Notes: generated from the letters alone by a model not told the origin. Shown: positions 1-9,621, counted from the stretch's first letter. The stretch: 64,000 nt of DNA from Urophycis tenuis (GCA_036785325.1 JAXIVH010000101.1:242382-306381), one strand, 5' to 3'. Made by a program: numbers and translations.

Positions 1-39
1 GATGGGGACCGTCGGTGGACAGCCTTTTTGTGGTCTCTC
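1..39 (-). mobile_element. Tc1/mariner transposase C-terminal relic, truncated by window start
   Basis: It equals 4370-4408 of the next unit, where the longer relic can be read. Only the end of the conserved block is inside the window. Confidence 0.6.
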
Positions 40-365
40 TTTGGGCAACGTTTTGATTTTGATGTCAAACTCTGCTGAAGAACCTTGGGAGAATGAGCAG
101 CTTCTTCTTGAGCGCCCACTCCAAAAACACAGCATGGTGTAGCCATGAAGAACACTTGTGACATGTAATTACACCTAACAAGACTAGCCACAAGCACACG
201 CATTCCGATTGTGCCACAGAGACTTGTGGAAGGTCTTGGTGTCTGTGTATCGTTGTACGCAAATGCCAACTCATTAGAAGAGGCGGATGCATGCAACATG
301 AGGCGTCTTGGAGTTTTGATTGTCAAACGCTTGTTTCGTCGACTGACTCACACTCAAAATGCACC

Positions 366-439
366 CCTCCCTGGGTGGGCTTGAACCACCAACCTTTCAG
401 TTAACAGCCAAACGCGCTGGCCTATTGCGCCACAGAGAC
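366..439 (-). pseudogene. tRNA-Asn(GTT), decayed
   Basis: The 74 nt sequence has the tRNA-Asn frame and anticodon GTT. The D-arm reads AATAGGCCAGCG where the intact neighbour has AATCGGTTAGCG, which removes the usual box A pattern. The 3' end GGGAGG breaks the first acceptor pair (G1 against G72). The same lesions recur in later units, so it was probably dead before the array expanded. Confidence 0.75.
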
Positions 440-606
440 TTGGGGAAGGTCTCTGTGTCTGTGTATCGTTGTACGCAAATGCCAAGTATGACAACATGAG
501 GGAAATTTGCTCATTAGAAGAGGCGGATGCATGAAACATGAGGCGTCTTGGAGTTTTGATTGTCAAACACTTGTTTTGTCGACTGGCATATGACTCAAAA
601 TGCACC

Positions 607-613
607 CGTCCCT

Positions 614-674
<61 letters not shown>

Positions 675-680
675 AGAGAC
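607..680 (-). tRNA. tRNA-Asn(GTT)
   Basis: It starts GTCTCTGTGGCGCAATCGG, the loop CTGTTAA presents anticodon GTT, and the end CAGGGACG closes a 7-bp acceptor stem. The only change from the vertebrate consensus I see is TTCAAGC in the T loop. A TTTT run lies about 6 nt beyond the 3' end on the transcribed strand and can stop RNA polymerase III. Confidence 0.93.
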
Positions 681-859
681 CTCAGGCTGCTGCTGCTGGT
701 GTCAGTGAATGGCCAAACAAAAAGCTAAGGACGTCAAAAGATGGCAATTTGATCATTAACTTTGCGTGAAACCCACTGTTGTGGATGTCCAACAGCTGTT
801 GTGTGCTTCCAGATCTGTTTGTGGGTCCGTCCAAACGAACACCTAAAGAGAGCTTCATC

Positions 860-932
860 GCCCGGCTAGCTCAGTCGGTAGAGCATGAGACTCTTAATCT
901 CAGGGTCGTGGGTTCGAGCCCCACGTTGGGCG
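860..932 (+). tRNA. tRNA-Lys(CTT)
   Basis: The 73 nt gene GCCCGGCTAGCTCAG...TTGGGCG has anticodon CTT in loop CTCTTAA and intact A and B boxes. TTTT runs lie about 20-25 nt downstream. It diverges from the tRNA-Asn at 607-680. Confidence 0.95.
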
Positions 933-1550
933 GTTATCTTTGGGCAGCGTTTTGATTTTGATGTCAAACACTGCTGAAGAACCTTGGGAGAATGAGAATT
1001 GATGGTCTTCTTCTTGAGCGCCCACTACAAAAACGCAGTATGGTGTAGCCATGAAGAAGACTTGTGACATGTAATTACACCTAACAACACTAGCCACAAG
1101 CACACGCAGTACGATTGCGCCACAGCGACTTGTGGAAGGTCTTGGTGTCTGTGTATTATTGTACGCAAATGCCAAGTATAACAACATGAGGGAAATTTGC
1201 TGATTAGAAGAGGAGGATGCATGAAACATGAGGTGTCTTGGAGTTTTGATTGTCAAACGCTTGTTTTGTCGACTGGCATCACACTCAAAATGCATCCGTC
1301 CCTGGGTGGGCTTGAACCACCAACCTTTTGAGAAAAAATGAGAAAACAACAACATTGGTCTGACATGATTCCTTGGATGCGTGAGAAAAATAAAAGTTGA
1401 TTAAGTAGCACATCAGATAACAGTCTGTACTTTTGGAGTTTATCTTAGGAGATCCTGTGTACGTTGTATGGCCATTGTGTCACAAAGCATAGAGAGAGAA
1501 TATTCACGGAAAAGTACAGCAAACACCAGCATCATTTGCAAAGACTACTA

Positions 1551-1623
1551 TGCCCAATGTGGTGCTCGAACCCACGACCCTGAGATTAAGAGTCTCATGC
1601 TCTATCGACTGAGCTAACCGGGC
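1551..1623 (-). tRNA. tRNA-Lys(CTT), variant with broken T stem
   Basis: The anticodon is CTT and the acceptor pair 7-66 is a compensated T-A. The T arm reads GTGGG TTCGAGC ACCAC, so the invariant G53-C61 pair becomes G-A, and the change also weakens box B. The 3' base is A rather than G. The lesion is kept in all five copies (1551, 5920, 10313, 15933, 25688). It may be a fixed pseudogene or a variant. Confidence 0.7.
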
Positions 1624-2017
1624 TCAAAATCAACTGCTACGTCGTGTTTCACAAAGAAACTTTAAAGTCCAAATGAGTTGTTGAAAATTAACCAGAATGC
1701 TTTGCATGCCATGTCTTTGGTAGAGTTCACTTGCTCCTTGCAAAGCTTTCAACTTTAATTTTGAACCCAAACTTTGAATATCTCCTCTGTTAGACTGGTT
1801 TTGATAGGTTAAGGGCCACAACACTTCAATAGAAAAATTCTGATCAATGTTACAAAGGATTGCACTGTCTGTGTGGCAAACAAACAATCAAAGGCTAAGT
1901 TATTCTTCACAATATCGTAATATGCGATAGACATGGGTTGCAGGTGCCCAAGGAGTAGCAAAAGGTCCGGTTGAGATGATTCTGATATTTTTTTGGTTCA
2001 CAAAAAGCTGGCATCAC

Positions 2018-2091
2018 AGGTACTGCTGGGAGTTGAACCCAGGGTCTCCTGTTTACAAGACAGGCGCTTTGACCAGCTAAGCCACAGTACC
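2018..2091 (-). tRNA. tRNA-Thr(TGT)
   Basis: GGTACTGTGGCTTAGC begins the 74 nt gene. The stem CCTGT/ACAGG encloses CTTGTAA with anticodon TGT, and the acceptor strand CAGTACC T pairs fully. A TTTTT run lies about 9 nt past the 3' end on the transcribed strand. Confidence 0.92.
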
Positions 2092-2213
2092 TCTGCTGTC
2101 ATAGGGTGAAATTTCTCTGAAATTGGTCCAATGTAGCACTACCTGATGTTCGTTAAGAAAGAAAAAACGGCAAGGAAAAGGAATTGAAACAACTGGGAGT
2201 CTTACATAAATGC

Positions 2214-2287
2214 AGGTACTGCTGGGATTTGAACCCAGGATCTCCTGTTTACTAGACAGGCACTTTAACCAGCTAAGCCACAGCACC
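2214..2287 (-). tRNA. tRNA-Thr(AGT)
   Basis: The 74 nt gene has anticodon AGT in CTAGTAA. The acceptor pairs GGTGCTG with CAGTACC, including one G-U. It lies 122 bp from the Thr(TGT) gene on the same strand. No clear T4 terminator follows closely. Confidence 0.9.
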
Positions 2288-2533
2288 ACAGGCACCCAAA
2301 GTGAACTGCTGGAGCGAAAAATTGAGAAAAACAACAACAGTGGTCTGACATGATTCCTTGCATGCGTGAGAAAAATAAAAGTTGATTAAGTAGCACATCA
2401 GATAACACTTTGTACTTTTGGAGTTTATCTTAGGAGATCCTGTGTACGTTGTATGGCCATTGTGTCACAAAGCATAGAGAGAAGATTGACGGAAAAGTAC
2501 AGCAAACACCAGCATCATTTGCAAAGACTACTG

Positions 2534-2606
2534 CGCCCAATGTGGGGCTCGAACCCACGACCCTGAGATTAAGAGTCTCATGCTCTACCGACTGAGCTAA
2601 CCGGGC
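2534..2606 (-). tRNA. tRNA-Lys(CTT)
   Basis: It is an intact cloverleaf with compensated pair T7-A66 and T arm GTGGG/CCCAC. It differs from the variant at 1551 in keeping G53-C61. Confidence 0.92.
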
Positions 2607-3031
2607 TCAGAATCAACTGGTACGTCGTGTTTCGCAAACAAACTTTAAAGTCCAAATGAGTTGTTGACAATTAACCATAATGCTTTGCATGCCATGTCTT
2701 TGGTAGAGTTCACTTGCTCCTTGCAAAGCTTTCAACTTTAATTTCGAACCCCAACTGTTCCGGATCAGGATAGCCGAGAAGTCTTAGGCCCTGCAATCAG
2801 CTTGCACTCTCCTCTGTTCTTACATTGTGGGATGGAACTGATCTTAAGGGTGCCCTGCATTGGTCTTGCATCGACTCTGGGTCTAAATCATGGCCGGTGA
2901 GAGTTCTACAACTGAAAACCAATGCTTGCCTCCTGCTCCATCTTGGCTCCCAGAATTGAATTTGTCACACTCAGTTACACCTGTAGACATAAAAGTGTTT
3001 GTTCACGACGAGGAGGGTTTTCTTGCACAGT

Positions 3032-3103
3032 TCCTCGTTAGTATAGTGGTCAGTATCCCCGCCTGTCACGCGGGAGACCGGGGTTCAATTCCCCGACGGG
3101 GAG
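3032..3103 (+). tRNA. tRNA-Asp(GTC)
   Basis: TCCTCGTTAGTATAGTGG opens the 72 nt gene. Stem CCCGC/GCGGG holds anticodon GTC, and GGGGAG closes the acceptor. TTTT follows about 10 nt downstream. Confidence 0.95.
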
Positions 3104-3208
3104 GTAGGGAATTTTACTCAAAGTGAAATTAGTAGATATCGGTGATAAAGAAGTAACCTTTCAGTTCCTCAACAACTGCGATCCACGCTGTCCTTGTTGT
3201 TGTCACCA

Positions 3209-3291
3209 GTCAGGATGGCAGAGCGGTCTAAGGCGCTGTGTTCAGTTTGCAGTCTCCTCTGGAGGCGTGTGTTCGAATCCCACTTCTGACA
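3209..3291 (+). tRNA. tRNA-Leu(CAG)
   Basis: The 83 nt class II tRNA has a long variable arm. The anticodon stem is CTGTG/TGCAG with two wobble pairs, and the anticodon is CAG. In units 3 and 4 this stem is nearer to the consensus CTGCG/CGCAG. No close T4 run is seen. Confidence 0.88.
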
Positions 3292-3465
3292 TCGTTATTC
3301 ATGAAATAAAGAATCTGTGAGTGCCTTGCATTGAGCACTGATGTTTACTGACGAAATTCAATCATGATTCCATGGTATAAGGCTTAGCACTACTTTGGTT
3401 TTGGATTTTCCTGAGGAGATGAGCATAATGTAGGCTGCCATTCGCACCTTCGGTTTTGCTCTAAG

Positions 3466-3551
3466 GTGTCTGGGTGGCAGAGCGTTCTGTGACGCCAAGA
3501 TAAGTTCCCAGTCGCCTCTGGAGGTGTGGTTGTGAATCCCACTTGTGACAC
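3466..3551 (+). pseudogene. tRNA-Leu relic
   Basis: It is collinear with tRNA-Leu (GTGTCTGG.TGGCAGAGCG at the start, CCTCTGGAGG in the variable arm, CCCACTTGTGACAC at the end), but the anticodon arm and D loop are scrambled. A 5' half of tRNA-Gln (near 3366-3390, TTCCATGGTATAAGG) lies just upstream. Both recur in every unit. Confidence 0.7.
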
Positions 3552-3697
3552 TCATGAGGAATCTGAAGAAAAGGCAAAATCGTGACTTGATCACAACATT
3601 ACTTTTTACTTTATTGGCCAAAAATATCCCACAGTAATCCTCACATACAGTACAATGGGCCCAGGTTGAGGTACAGAACAAATAGGCTGCATGAACA

Positions 3698-3745
3698 CTC
3701 GCTCTCGCGTGGCAGGCGAGAATTATACCACGGAACCACCAATGC
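3698..3745 (-). pseudogene. tRNA-Gly(GCC) 5' half
   Basis: The 5' half, from GCATTGGTGG through the anticodon arm CTCGCCTGCCACGCGAG, is preserved. The T arm and acceptor 3' strand have been replaced by unrelated sequence. A fuller copy survives at 38496-38566. Confidence 0.75.
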
Positions 3746-3876
3746 CTGCTTGTGGGGAGTAAATGACTCAAGACATTTGTCAGTCAAATTACAGAATAGT
3801 CACATTCCTGTCTACAACCACCAAAAAATACATACAGTGATTCTACATGGCTGGTGCATTGTTTAAATAAATGAAA

Positions 3877-3948
3877 TGCATAGGCCGGGAATCGAACCCG
3901 GGTCAACTGCTTGGAAGGCAGCTATGCTCACCACTATACCACCAATGC
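3877..3948 (-). tRNA. tRNA-Gly(TCC)
   Basis: GCATTGGTGGTATAGTGG starts the 72 nt gene. The loop CTTCCAA gives anticodon TCC, and the end CCCGGCCTATGCA pairs with the start except for one mismatch at 3882, where copies in other units have T. The downstream tract holds only T3 runs. Confidence 0.88.
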
Positions 3949-4044
3949 TGTCAGTAGCAGTTTTCTACCATGAATTCCCCAGCCCGACAAGTCTATGTGT
4001 GTGTTTGTTTCTAAATACAGTGTAAATACAGTGTATTTTAGCAC

Positions 4045-4087
4045 CTACCATTAGATAATCTCCATTATAGGAGTAGCGGTATATAAA
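4045..4087 (+). promoter_or_regulatory. PSE-like region and TATA box of the U6-like gene
   Basis: TATATAAA at 4080-4087 lies 31 bp upstream of the U6-like start, as in vertebrate U6 genes. The conserved block around 4045-4063 sits where the proximal sequence element belongs. Equivalent TATA boxes are at 8449, 14071, 23075 and 28188. The PSE assignment rests on position only. Confidence 0.55.
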
Positions 4088-4110
4088 CGTCCTAGGATCA
4101 GTCTGTATTG

Positions 4111-4125
4111 GTGTTACTTCGGTGC

Positions 4126-4166
<41 letters not shown>

Positions 4167-4204
4167 GGCCAGTTTCTCGCAAATTCGTGAAGCGTTCTAT
4201 CTTT
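4111..4204 (+). ncRNA. U6 snRNA-like gene lacking the internal stem-loop
   Basis: It matches U6 from the 5' hairpin (GTGTTACTTCGGTGCCAC) through CACATATACTAAAATTGG, the ACAGAGA box and the AGC triad, and again at GCAAATTCGTGAAGCG. The part between GGCC and CGCAAATTCG is 7 nt instead of about 17, so the catalytic internal stem-loop and most of the U4-pairing region are gone. The usual T-run end is replaced by TCTATCTTT. The promoter is kept. It is either a young pseudogene family or a divergent Pol III RNA, and it is unlikely to act in splicing. Confidence 0.7.
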
Positions 4205-4215
4205 ATCAAGATTTT

Positions 4216-4408
4216 AGAAAGTATTCAGACCCTTTACTTAGTTTAAGAACCTTTGGCAGCAAATACAGCCTCAAGTCTTCTTTGGCATGACGCAACAAAA
4301 TTTGCACACCAGGATGTGGGGAGTTTCTGCCATTCTTCTCTGCAGATCCTGTCAAGCTCTGTCCGGTTGGATGGGGACCGTCGGTGGACAGCCTTTTTGT
4401 GGTCTCTC
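4216..4408 (-). mobile_element. Tc1/mariner transposase C-terminal relic fused to U6 3' end
   Basis: Read on the minus strand, the block encodes a piece resembling the Tc1 transposase C-terminus (HRRSPSNRTELDRICREEW, then RRLEAV.AAKG at 4243-4275). The left edge, with GTATTCAGACCC, abuts the U6-like 3' end. The rest of the element is missing, and the block is carried as part of the array unit. Confidence 0.75.
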
Positions 4409-4734
4409 TTTGGGCAACGTTTTGATTTTGATGTCAAACTCTGCTGAAGAACCTTGGGAGAATGAGCAGCTTCTTCTTGAGCGCCCACTCCAAAAACACA
4501 GCATGGTGTAGCCATGAAGAACACTTGTGACATGTAATTACACCTAACAAGACTAGCCACAAGCACACGCATTCCGATTGTGCCACAGAGACTTGTGGAA
4601 GGTCTTGGTGTCTGTGTATCGTTGTACGCAAATGCCAACTCATTAGAAGAGGCGGATGCATGCAACATGAGGCGTCTTGGAGTTTTGATTGTCAAACGCT
4701 TGTTTCGTCGACTGACTCACACTCAAAATGCACC

Positions 4735-4808
4735 CCTCCCTGGGTGGGCTTGAACCACCAACCTTTCAGTTAACAGCCAAACGCGCTGGCCTATTGCGCC
4801 ACAGAGAC
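4735..4808 (-). pseudogene. tRNA-Asn(GTT), decayed
   Basis: It is the unit 2 copy of 366-439 with the same D-arm and acceptor lesions. Confidence 0.75.
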
Positions 4809-4975
4809 TTGGGGAAGGTCTCTGTGTCTGTGTATCGTTGTACGCAAATGCCAAGTATGACAACATGAGGGAAATTTGCTCATTAGAAGAGGCGGATGCA
4901 TGAAACATGAGGCGTCTTGGAGTTTTGATTGTCAAACACTTGTTTTGTCGACTGGCATATGACTCAAAATGCACC

Positions 4976-4982
4976 CGTCCCT

Positions 4983-5043
<61 letters not shown>

Positions 5044-5049
5044 AGAGAC
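4976..5049 (-). tRNA. tRNA-Asn(GTT)
   Basis: It is identical to 607-680. Confidence 0.93.
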
Positions 5050-5228
5050 CTCAGGCTGCTGCTGCTGGTGTCAGTGAATGGCCAAACAAAAAGCTAAGGA
5101 CGTCAAAAGATGGCAATTTGATCATTAACTTTGCGTGAAACCCACTGTTGTGGATGTCCAACAGCTGTTGTGTGCTTCCAGATCTGTTTGTGGGTCCGTC
5201 CAAACGAACACCTAAAGAGAGCTTCATC

Positions 5229-5301
5229 GCCCGGCTAGCTCAGTCGGTAGAGCATGAGACTCTTAATCTCAGGGTCGTGGGTTCGAGCCCCACGTTGGGC
5301 G
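5229..5301 (+). tRNA. tRNA-Lys(CTT)
   Basis: It is identical to 860-932. Confidence 0.95.
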
Positions 5302-5919
5302 GTTATCTTTGGGCAGCGTTTTGATTTTGATGTCAAACACTGCTGAAGAACCTTGGGAGAATGAGAATTGATGGTCTTCTTCTTGAGCGCCCACTACAAA
5401 AACGCAGTATGGTGTAGCCATGAAGAAGACTTGTGACATGTAATTACACCTAACAACACTAGCCACAAGCACACGCAGTACGATTGCGCCACAGCGACTT
5501 GTGGAAGGTCTTGGTGTCTGTGTATTATTGTACGCAAATGCCAAGTATAACAACATGAGGGAAATTTGCTGATTAGAAGAGGAGGATGCATGAAACATGA
5601 GGTGTCTTGGAGTTTTGATTGTCAAACGCTTGTTTTGTCGACTGGCATCACACTCAAAATGCATCCGTCCCTGGGTGGGCTTGAACCACCAACCTTTTGA
5701 GAAAAAATGAGAAAACAACAACATTGGTCTGACATGATTCCTTGGATGCGTGAGAAAAATAAAAGTTGATTAAGTAGCACATCAGATAACAGTCTGTACT
5801 TTTGGAGTTTATCTTAGGAGATCCTGTGTACGTTGTATGGCCATTGTGTCACAAAGCATAGAGAGAGAATATTCACGGAAAAGTACAGCAAACACCAGCA
5901 TCATTTGCAAAGACTACTA

Positions 5920-5992
5920 TGCCCAATGTGGTGCTCGAACCCACGACCCTGAGATTAAGAGTCTCATGCTCTATCGACTGAGCTAACCGGGC
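5920..5992 (-). tRNA. tRNA-Lys(CTT), variant with broken T stem
   Basis: It is the unit 2 copy of 1551-1623 with the same G53-A61 mismatch. Confidence 0.7.
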
Positions 5993-6386
5993 TCAAAATC
6001 AACTGCTACGTCGTGTTTCACAAAGAAACTTTAAAGTCCAAATGAGTTGTTGAAAATTAACCAGAATGCTTTGCATGCCATGTCTTTGGTAGAGTTCACT
6101 TGCTCCTTGCAAAGCTTTCAACTTTAATTTTGAACCCAAACTTTGAATATCTCCTCTGTTAGACTGGTTTTGATAGGTTAAGGGCCACAACACTTCAATA
6201 GAAAAATTCTGATCAATGTTACAAAGGATTGCACTGTCTGTGTGGCAAACAAACAATCAAAGGCTAAGTTATTCTTCACAATATCGTAATATGCGATAGA
6301 CATGGGTTGCAGGTGCCCAAGGAGTAGCAAAAGGTCCGGTTGAGATGATTCTGATATTTTTTTGGTTCACAAAAAGCTGGCATCAC

Positions 6387-6460
6387 AGGTACTGCTGGGA
6401 GTTGAACCCAGGGTCTCCTGTTTACAAGACAGGCGCTTTGACCAGCTAAGCCACAGTACC
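6387..6460 (-). tRNA. tRNA-Thr(TGT)
   Basis: It is identical to 2018-2091. Confidence 0.92.
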
Positions 6461-6582
6461 TCTGCTGTCATAGGGTGAAATTTCTCTGAAATTGGTCCAA
6501 TGTAGCACTACCTGATGTTCGTTAAGAAAGAAAAAACGGCAAGGAAAAGGAATTGAAACAACTGGGAGTCTTACATAAATGC

Positions 6583-6656
6583 AGGTACTGCTGGGATTTG
6601 AACCCAGGATCTCCTGTTTACTATACAGGCACTTTAACCAGCTAAGCCACAGCACC
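6583..6656 (-). tRNA. tRNA-Thr(AGT), loop position 32 changed
   Basis: It matches 2214-2287 except at 6623, where the anticodon loop reads ATAGTAA instead of CTAGTAA (base 32 C to A). The stem and anticodon AGT are unaffected. Confidence 0.87.
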
Positions 6657-6902
6657 ACAGGCACCCAAAGTGAACTGCTGGAGCGAAAAATTGAGAAAAA
6701 CAACAACAGTGGTCTGACATGATTCCTTGCATGCGTGAGAAAAATAAAAGTTGATTAAGTAGCACATCAGATAACACTTTGTACTTTTGGAGTTTATCTT
6801 AGGAGATCCTGTGTACGTTGTATGGCCATTGTGTCACAAAGCATAGAGAGAAGATTGACGGAAAAGTACAGCAAACACCAGCATCATTTGCAAAGACTAC
6901 TG

Positions 6903-6975
6903 CGCCCAATGTGGGGCTCGAACCCACGACCCTGAGATTAAGAGTCTCATGCTCTACCGACTGAGCTAACCGGGC
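6903..6975 (-). tRNA. tRNA-Lys(CTT)
   Basis: It is identical to 2534-2606. Confidence 0.92.
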
Positions 6976-7400
6976 TCAGAATCAACTGGTACGTCGTGTT
7001 TCGCAAACAAACTTTAAAGTCCAAATGAGTTGTTGACAATTAACCATAATGCTTTGCATGCCATGTCTTTGGTAGAGTTCACTTGCTCCTTGCAAAGCTT
7101 TCAACTTTAATTTCGAACCCCAACTGTTCCGGATCAGGATAGCCGAGAAGTCTTAGGCCCTGCAATCAGCTTGCACTCTCCTCTGTTCTTACATTGTGGG
7201 ATGGAACTGATCTTAAGGGTGCCCTGCATTGGTCTTGCATCGACTCTGGGTCTAAATCATGGCCGGTGAGAGTTCTACAACTGAAAACCAATGCTTGCCT
7301 CCTGCTCCATCTTGGCTCCCAGAATTGAATTTGTCACACTCAGTTACACCTGTAGACATAAAAGTGTTTGTTCACGACGAGGAGGGTTTTCTTGCACAGT

Positions 7401-7472
7401 TCCTCGTTAGTATAGTGGTCAGTATCCCCGCCTGTCACGCGGGAGACCGGGGTTCAATTCCCCGACGGGGAG
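7401..7472 (+). tRNA. tRNA-Asp(GTC)
   Basis: It is identical to 3032-3103. Confidence 0.95.
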
Positions 7473-7577
7473 GTAGGGAATTTTACTCAAAGTGAAATTA
7501 GTAGATATCGGTGATAAAGAAGTAACCTTTCAGTTCCTCAACAACTGCGATCCACGCTGTCCTTGTTGTTGTCACCA

Positions 7578-7660
7578 GTCAGGATGGCAGAGCGGTCTAA
7601 GGCGCTGTGTTCAGTTTGCAGTCTCCTCTGGAGGCGTGTGTTCGAATCCCACTTCTGACA
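7578..7660 (+). tRNA. tRNA-Leu(CAG)
   Basis: It is identical to 3209-3291, including the two wobble pairs in the anticodon stem. Confidence 0.88.
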
Positions 7661-7834
7661 TCGTTATTCATGAAATAAAGAATCTGTGAGTGCCTTGCAT
7701 TGAGCACTGATGTTTACTGACGAAATTCAATCATGATTCCATGGTATAAGGCTTAGCACTACTTTGGTTTTGGATTTTCCTGAGGAGATGAGCATAATGT
7801 AGGCTGCCATTCGCACCTTCGGTTTTGCTCTAAG

Positions 7835-7920
7835 GTGTCTGGGTGGCAGAGCGTTCTGTGACGCCAAGATAAGTTCCCAGTCGCCTCTGGAGGTGTGGTT
7901 GTGAATCCCACTTGTGACAC
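7835..7920 (+). pseudogene. tRNA-Leu relic
   Basis: It is the unit 2 copy of 3466-3551. Confidence 0.7.
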
Positions 7921-8066
7921 TCATGAGGAATCTGAAGAAAAGGCAAAATCGTGACTTGATCACAACATTACTTTTTACTTTATTGGCCAAAAATATCCCA
8001 CAGTAATCCTCACATACAGTACAATGGGCCCAGGTTGAGGTACAGAACAAATAGGCTGCATGAACA

Positions 8067-8114
8067 CTCGCTCTCGCGTGGCAGGCGAGAATTATACCAC
8101 GGAACCACCAATGC
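8067..8114 (-). pseudogene. tRNA-Gly(GCC) 5' half
   Basis: It is the unit 2 copy of 3698-3745. Confidence 0.75.
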
Positions 8115-8245
8115 CTGCTTGTGGGGAGTAAATGACTCAAGACATTTGTCAGTCAAATTACAGAATAGTCACATTCCTGTCTACAACCACCAAAAAATAC
8201 ATACAGTGATTCTACATGGCTGGTGCATTGTTTAAATAAATGAAA

Positions 8246-8317
8246 TGCATTGGCCGGGAATCGAACCCGGGTCAACTGCTTGGAAGGCAGCTACGCTCAC
8301 CACTACACCACCAATGC
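8246..8317 (-). tRNA. tRNA-Gly(TCC)
   Basis: The acceptor is fully paired, unlike the unit 1 copy. Two changes sit in the D region (GGTGTAGTGGTGAGCGTAGC). Confidence 0.9.
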
Positions 8318-8479
8318 TGTCAGTAGCAGTTTTCTACCATGAATTCCCCAGCCCGACAAGTCTATGTGTGTGTTTGTTTCTAAATACAGTGTAAATACAG
8401 TGTATTTTAGCACCTACCATTAGATAATCTCCATTATAGGAGTAGCGGTATATAAACGTCCTAGGATCAGTCTGTATTG

Positions 8480-8494
8480 GTGTTACTTCGGTGC

Positions 8495-8535
<41 letters not shown>

Positions 8536-8573
8536 GGCCAGTTTCTCGCAAATTCGTGAAGCGTTCTATCTTT
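8480..8573 (+). ncRNA. U6 snRNA-like gene lacking the internal stem-loop
   Basis: It is the same sequence and promoter spacing as 4111-4204; the TATA box is at 8449-8456. Confidence 0.7.
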
Positions 8574-8584
8574 ATCAAGATTTT

Positions 8585-8777
8585 AGAAAGTATTCAGACC
8601 CTTTACTTAGTTTAAGAACCTTTGGCAGCAAATACAGCCTCAAGTCTTCTTTGGCATGACGCAACAAAATTTGCACACCAGGATGTGGGGAGTTTCTGCC
8701 ATTCTTCTCTGCAGATCCTGTCAAGCTCTGTCCGGTTGGATGGGGACCGTCGGTGGACAGCCTTTTTGTGGTCTCTC
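8585..8777 (-). mobile_element. Tc1/mariner transposase C-terminal relic
   Basis: It is the same U6-Tc1 junction as at 4204-4216, with the same residual transposase reading frame. Confidence 0.75.
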
Positions 8778-9127
8778 TTTGGGCAACGTTTTGATTTTGA
8801 TGTCAAACTCTGCTGAAGAACCTTGGGAGAATGAGCAGCTTCTTCTTGAGCGCCCACTCCAAAAACACAGCATGGTGTAGCCATGAAGAACACTTGTGAC
8901 ATGTAATTACACCTAACAAGACTAGCCACAAGCACACGCATTCCGATTGTGCCACAGAGACTTGTGGAAGGTCTTGGTGTCTGTGTATCGTTGTACGCAA
9001 ATGCCAAGTATGACAACATGAGGGAAATTTGCTCATTAGAAGAGGCGGATGCATGCAACATGAGGCGTCTTGGAGTTTTGATTGTCAAACGCTTGTTTCG
9101 TCGACTGACTCACACTCAAAATGCACC

Positions 9128-9201
9128 CCTCCCTGGGTGGGCTTGAACCACCAACCTTTCAGTTAACAGCCAAACACGCTGGCCTATTGCGCCACAGAGA
9201 C
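9128..9201 (-). pseudogene. tRNA-Asn(GTT), decayed
   Basis: It is a copy of 366-439 with one further change in the D arm (CAGCGTG). Confidence 0.75.
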
Positions 9202-9368
9202 TTGGGGAAGGTCTCTGTGTCTGTGTATCGTTGTACGCAAATGCCAAGTATGACAACATGAGGGAAATTTGCTCATTAGAAGAGGCGGATGCATGAAACA
9301 TGAGGCGTCTTGGAGTTTTGATTGTCAAACACTTGTTTTGTCGACTGGCATATGACTCAAAATGCACC

Positions 9369-9375
9369 CGTCCCT

Positions 9376-9436
<61 letters not shown>

Positions 9437-9442
9437 AGAGAC
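9369..9442 (-). tRNA. tRNA-Asn(GTT)
   Basis: It is identical to 607-680. Confidence 0.93.
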
Positions 9443-9621
9443 CTCAGGCTGCTGCTGCTGGTGTCAGTGAATGGCCAAACAAAAAGCTAAGGACGTCAAA
9501 AGATGGCAATTTGATCATTAACTTTGCGTGAAACCCACTGTTGTGGATGTCCAACAGCTGTTGTGTGCTTCCAGATCTGTTTGTGGGTCCGTCCAAACGA
9601 ACACCTAAAGAGAGCTTCATC

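Larger units (their letters stand above)
1..4369. repeat. RNA-gene array unit 1 (left part of Tc1 relic cut by window edge)
   Basis: This is the first of six head-to-tail units. It aligns to 4370-8738 at a constant offset of 4369 with only about four substitutions seen by eye. It contains nine full-length tRNA-type sequences in good or fair shape, several tRNA relics and one U6-like snRNA. Spacers between the tRNA genes carry further half-tRNA pieces, such as a 5' tRNA-Asn fragment near 207-222 and near 1108-1130, and a 3' tRNA-Asn half near 1296-1326. The spacers therefore grew by repeated duplication of tRNA blocks. Confidence 0.9.
4370..8738. repeat. RNA-gene array unit 2
   Basis: It is a near-exact 4369-bp copy of unit 1. 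The substitutions I see are at 6623 (tRNA-Thr AGT), and 8251, 8294 and 8308 (all in tRNA-Gly TCC). Spacers appear unchanged. Confidence 0.92.

Noticed and set aside
900..1355. Minus-strand 151-codon ORF recurring in several units
   Set aside because: It overlaps tRNA-Lys and tRNA-Asn pieces and spacer; its conservation reflects unit duplication, and the protein has no recognisable domain.
2890..3126. Plus-strand ORF starting MAGESST, repeated in five units
   Set aside because: It reads through the tRNA-Asp gene and looks like spacer sequence duplicated with the array.
3358..3771. Minus-strand 137-141 codon ORF repeated in the units
   Set aside because: It spans the tRNA-Leu and tRNA-Gly relics; indels between units are multiples of three by chance (12 bp).
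8612..9088. Minus-strand 158-codon ORF as an intact gene
   Set aside because: Only its last 50 or so codons resemble Tc1 transposase; the rest is array spacer.
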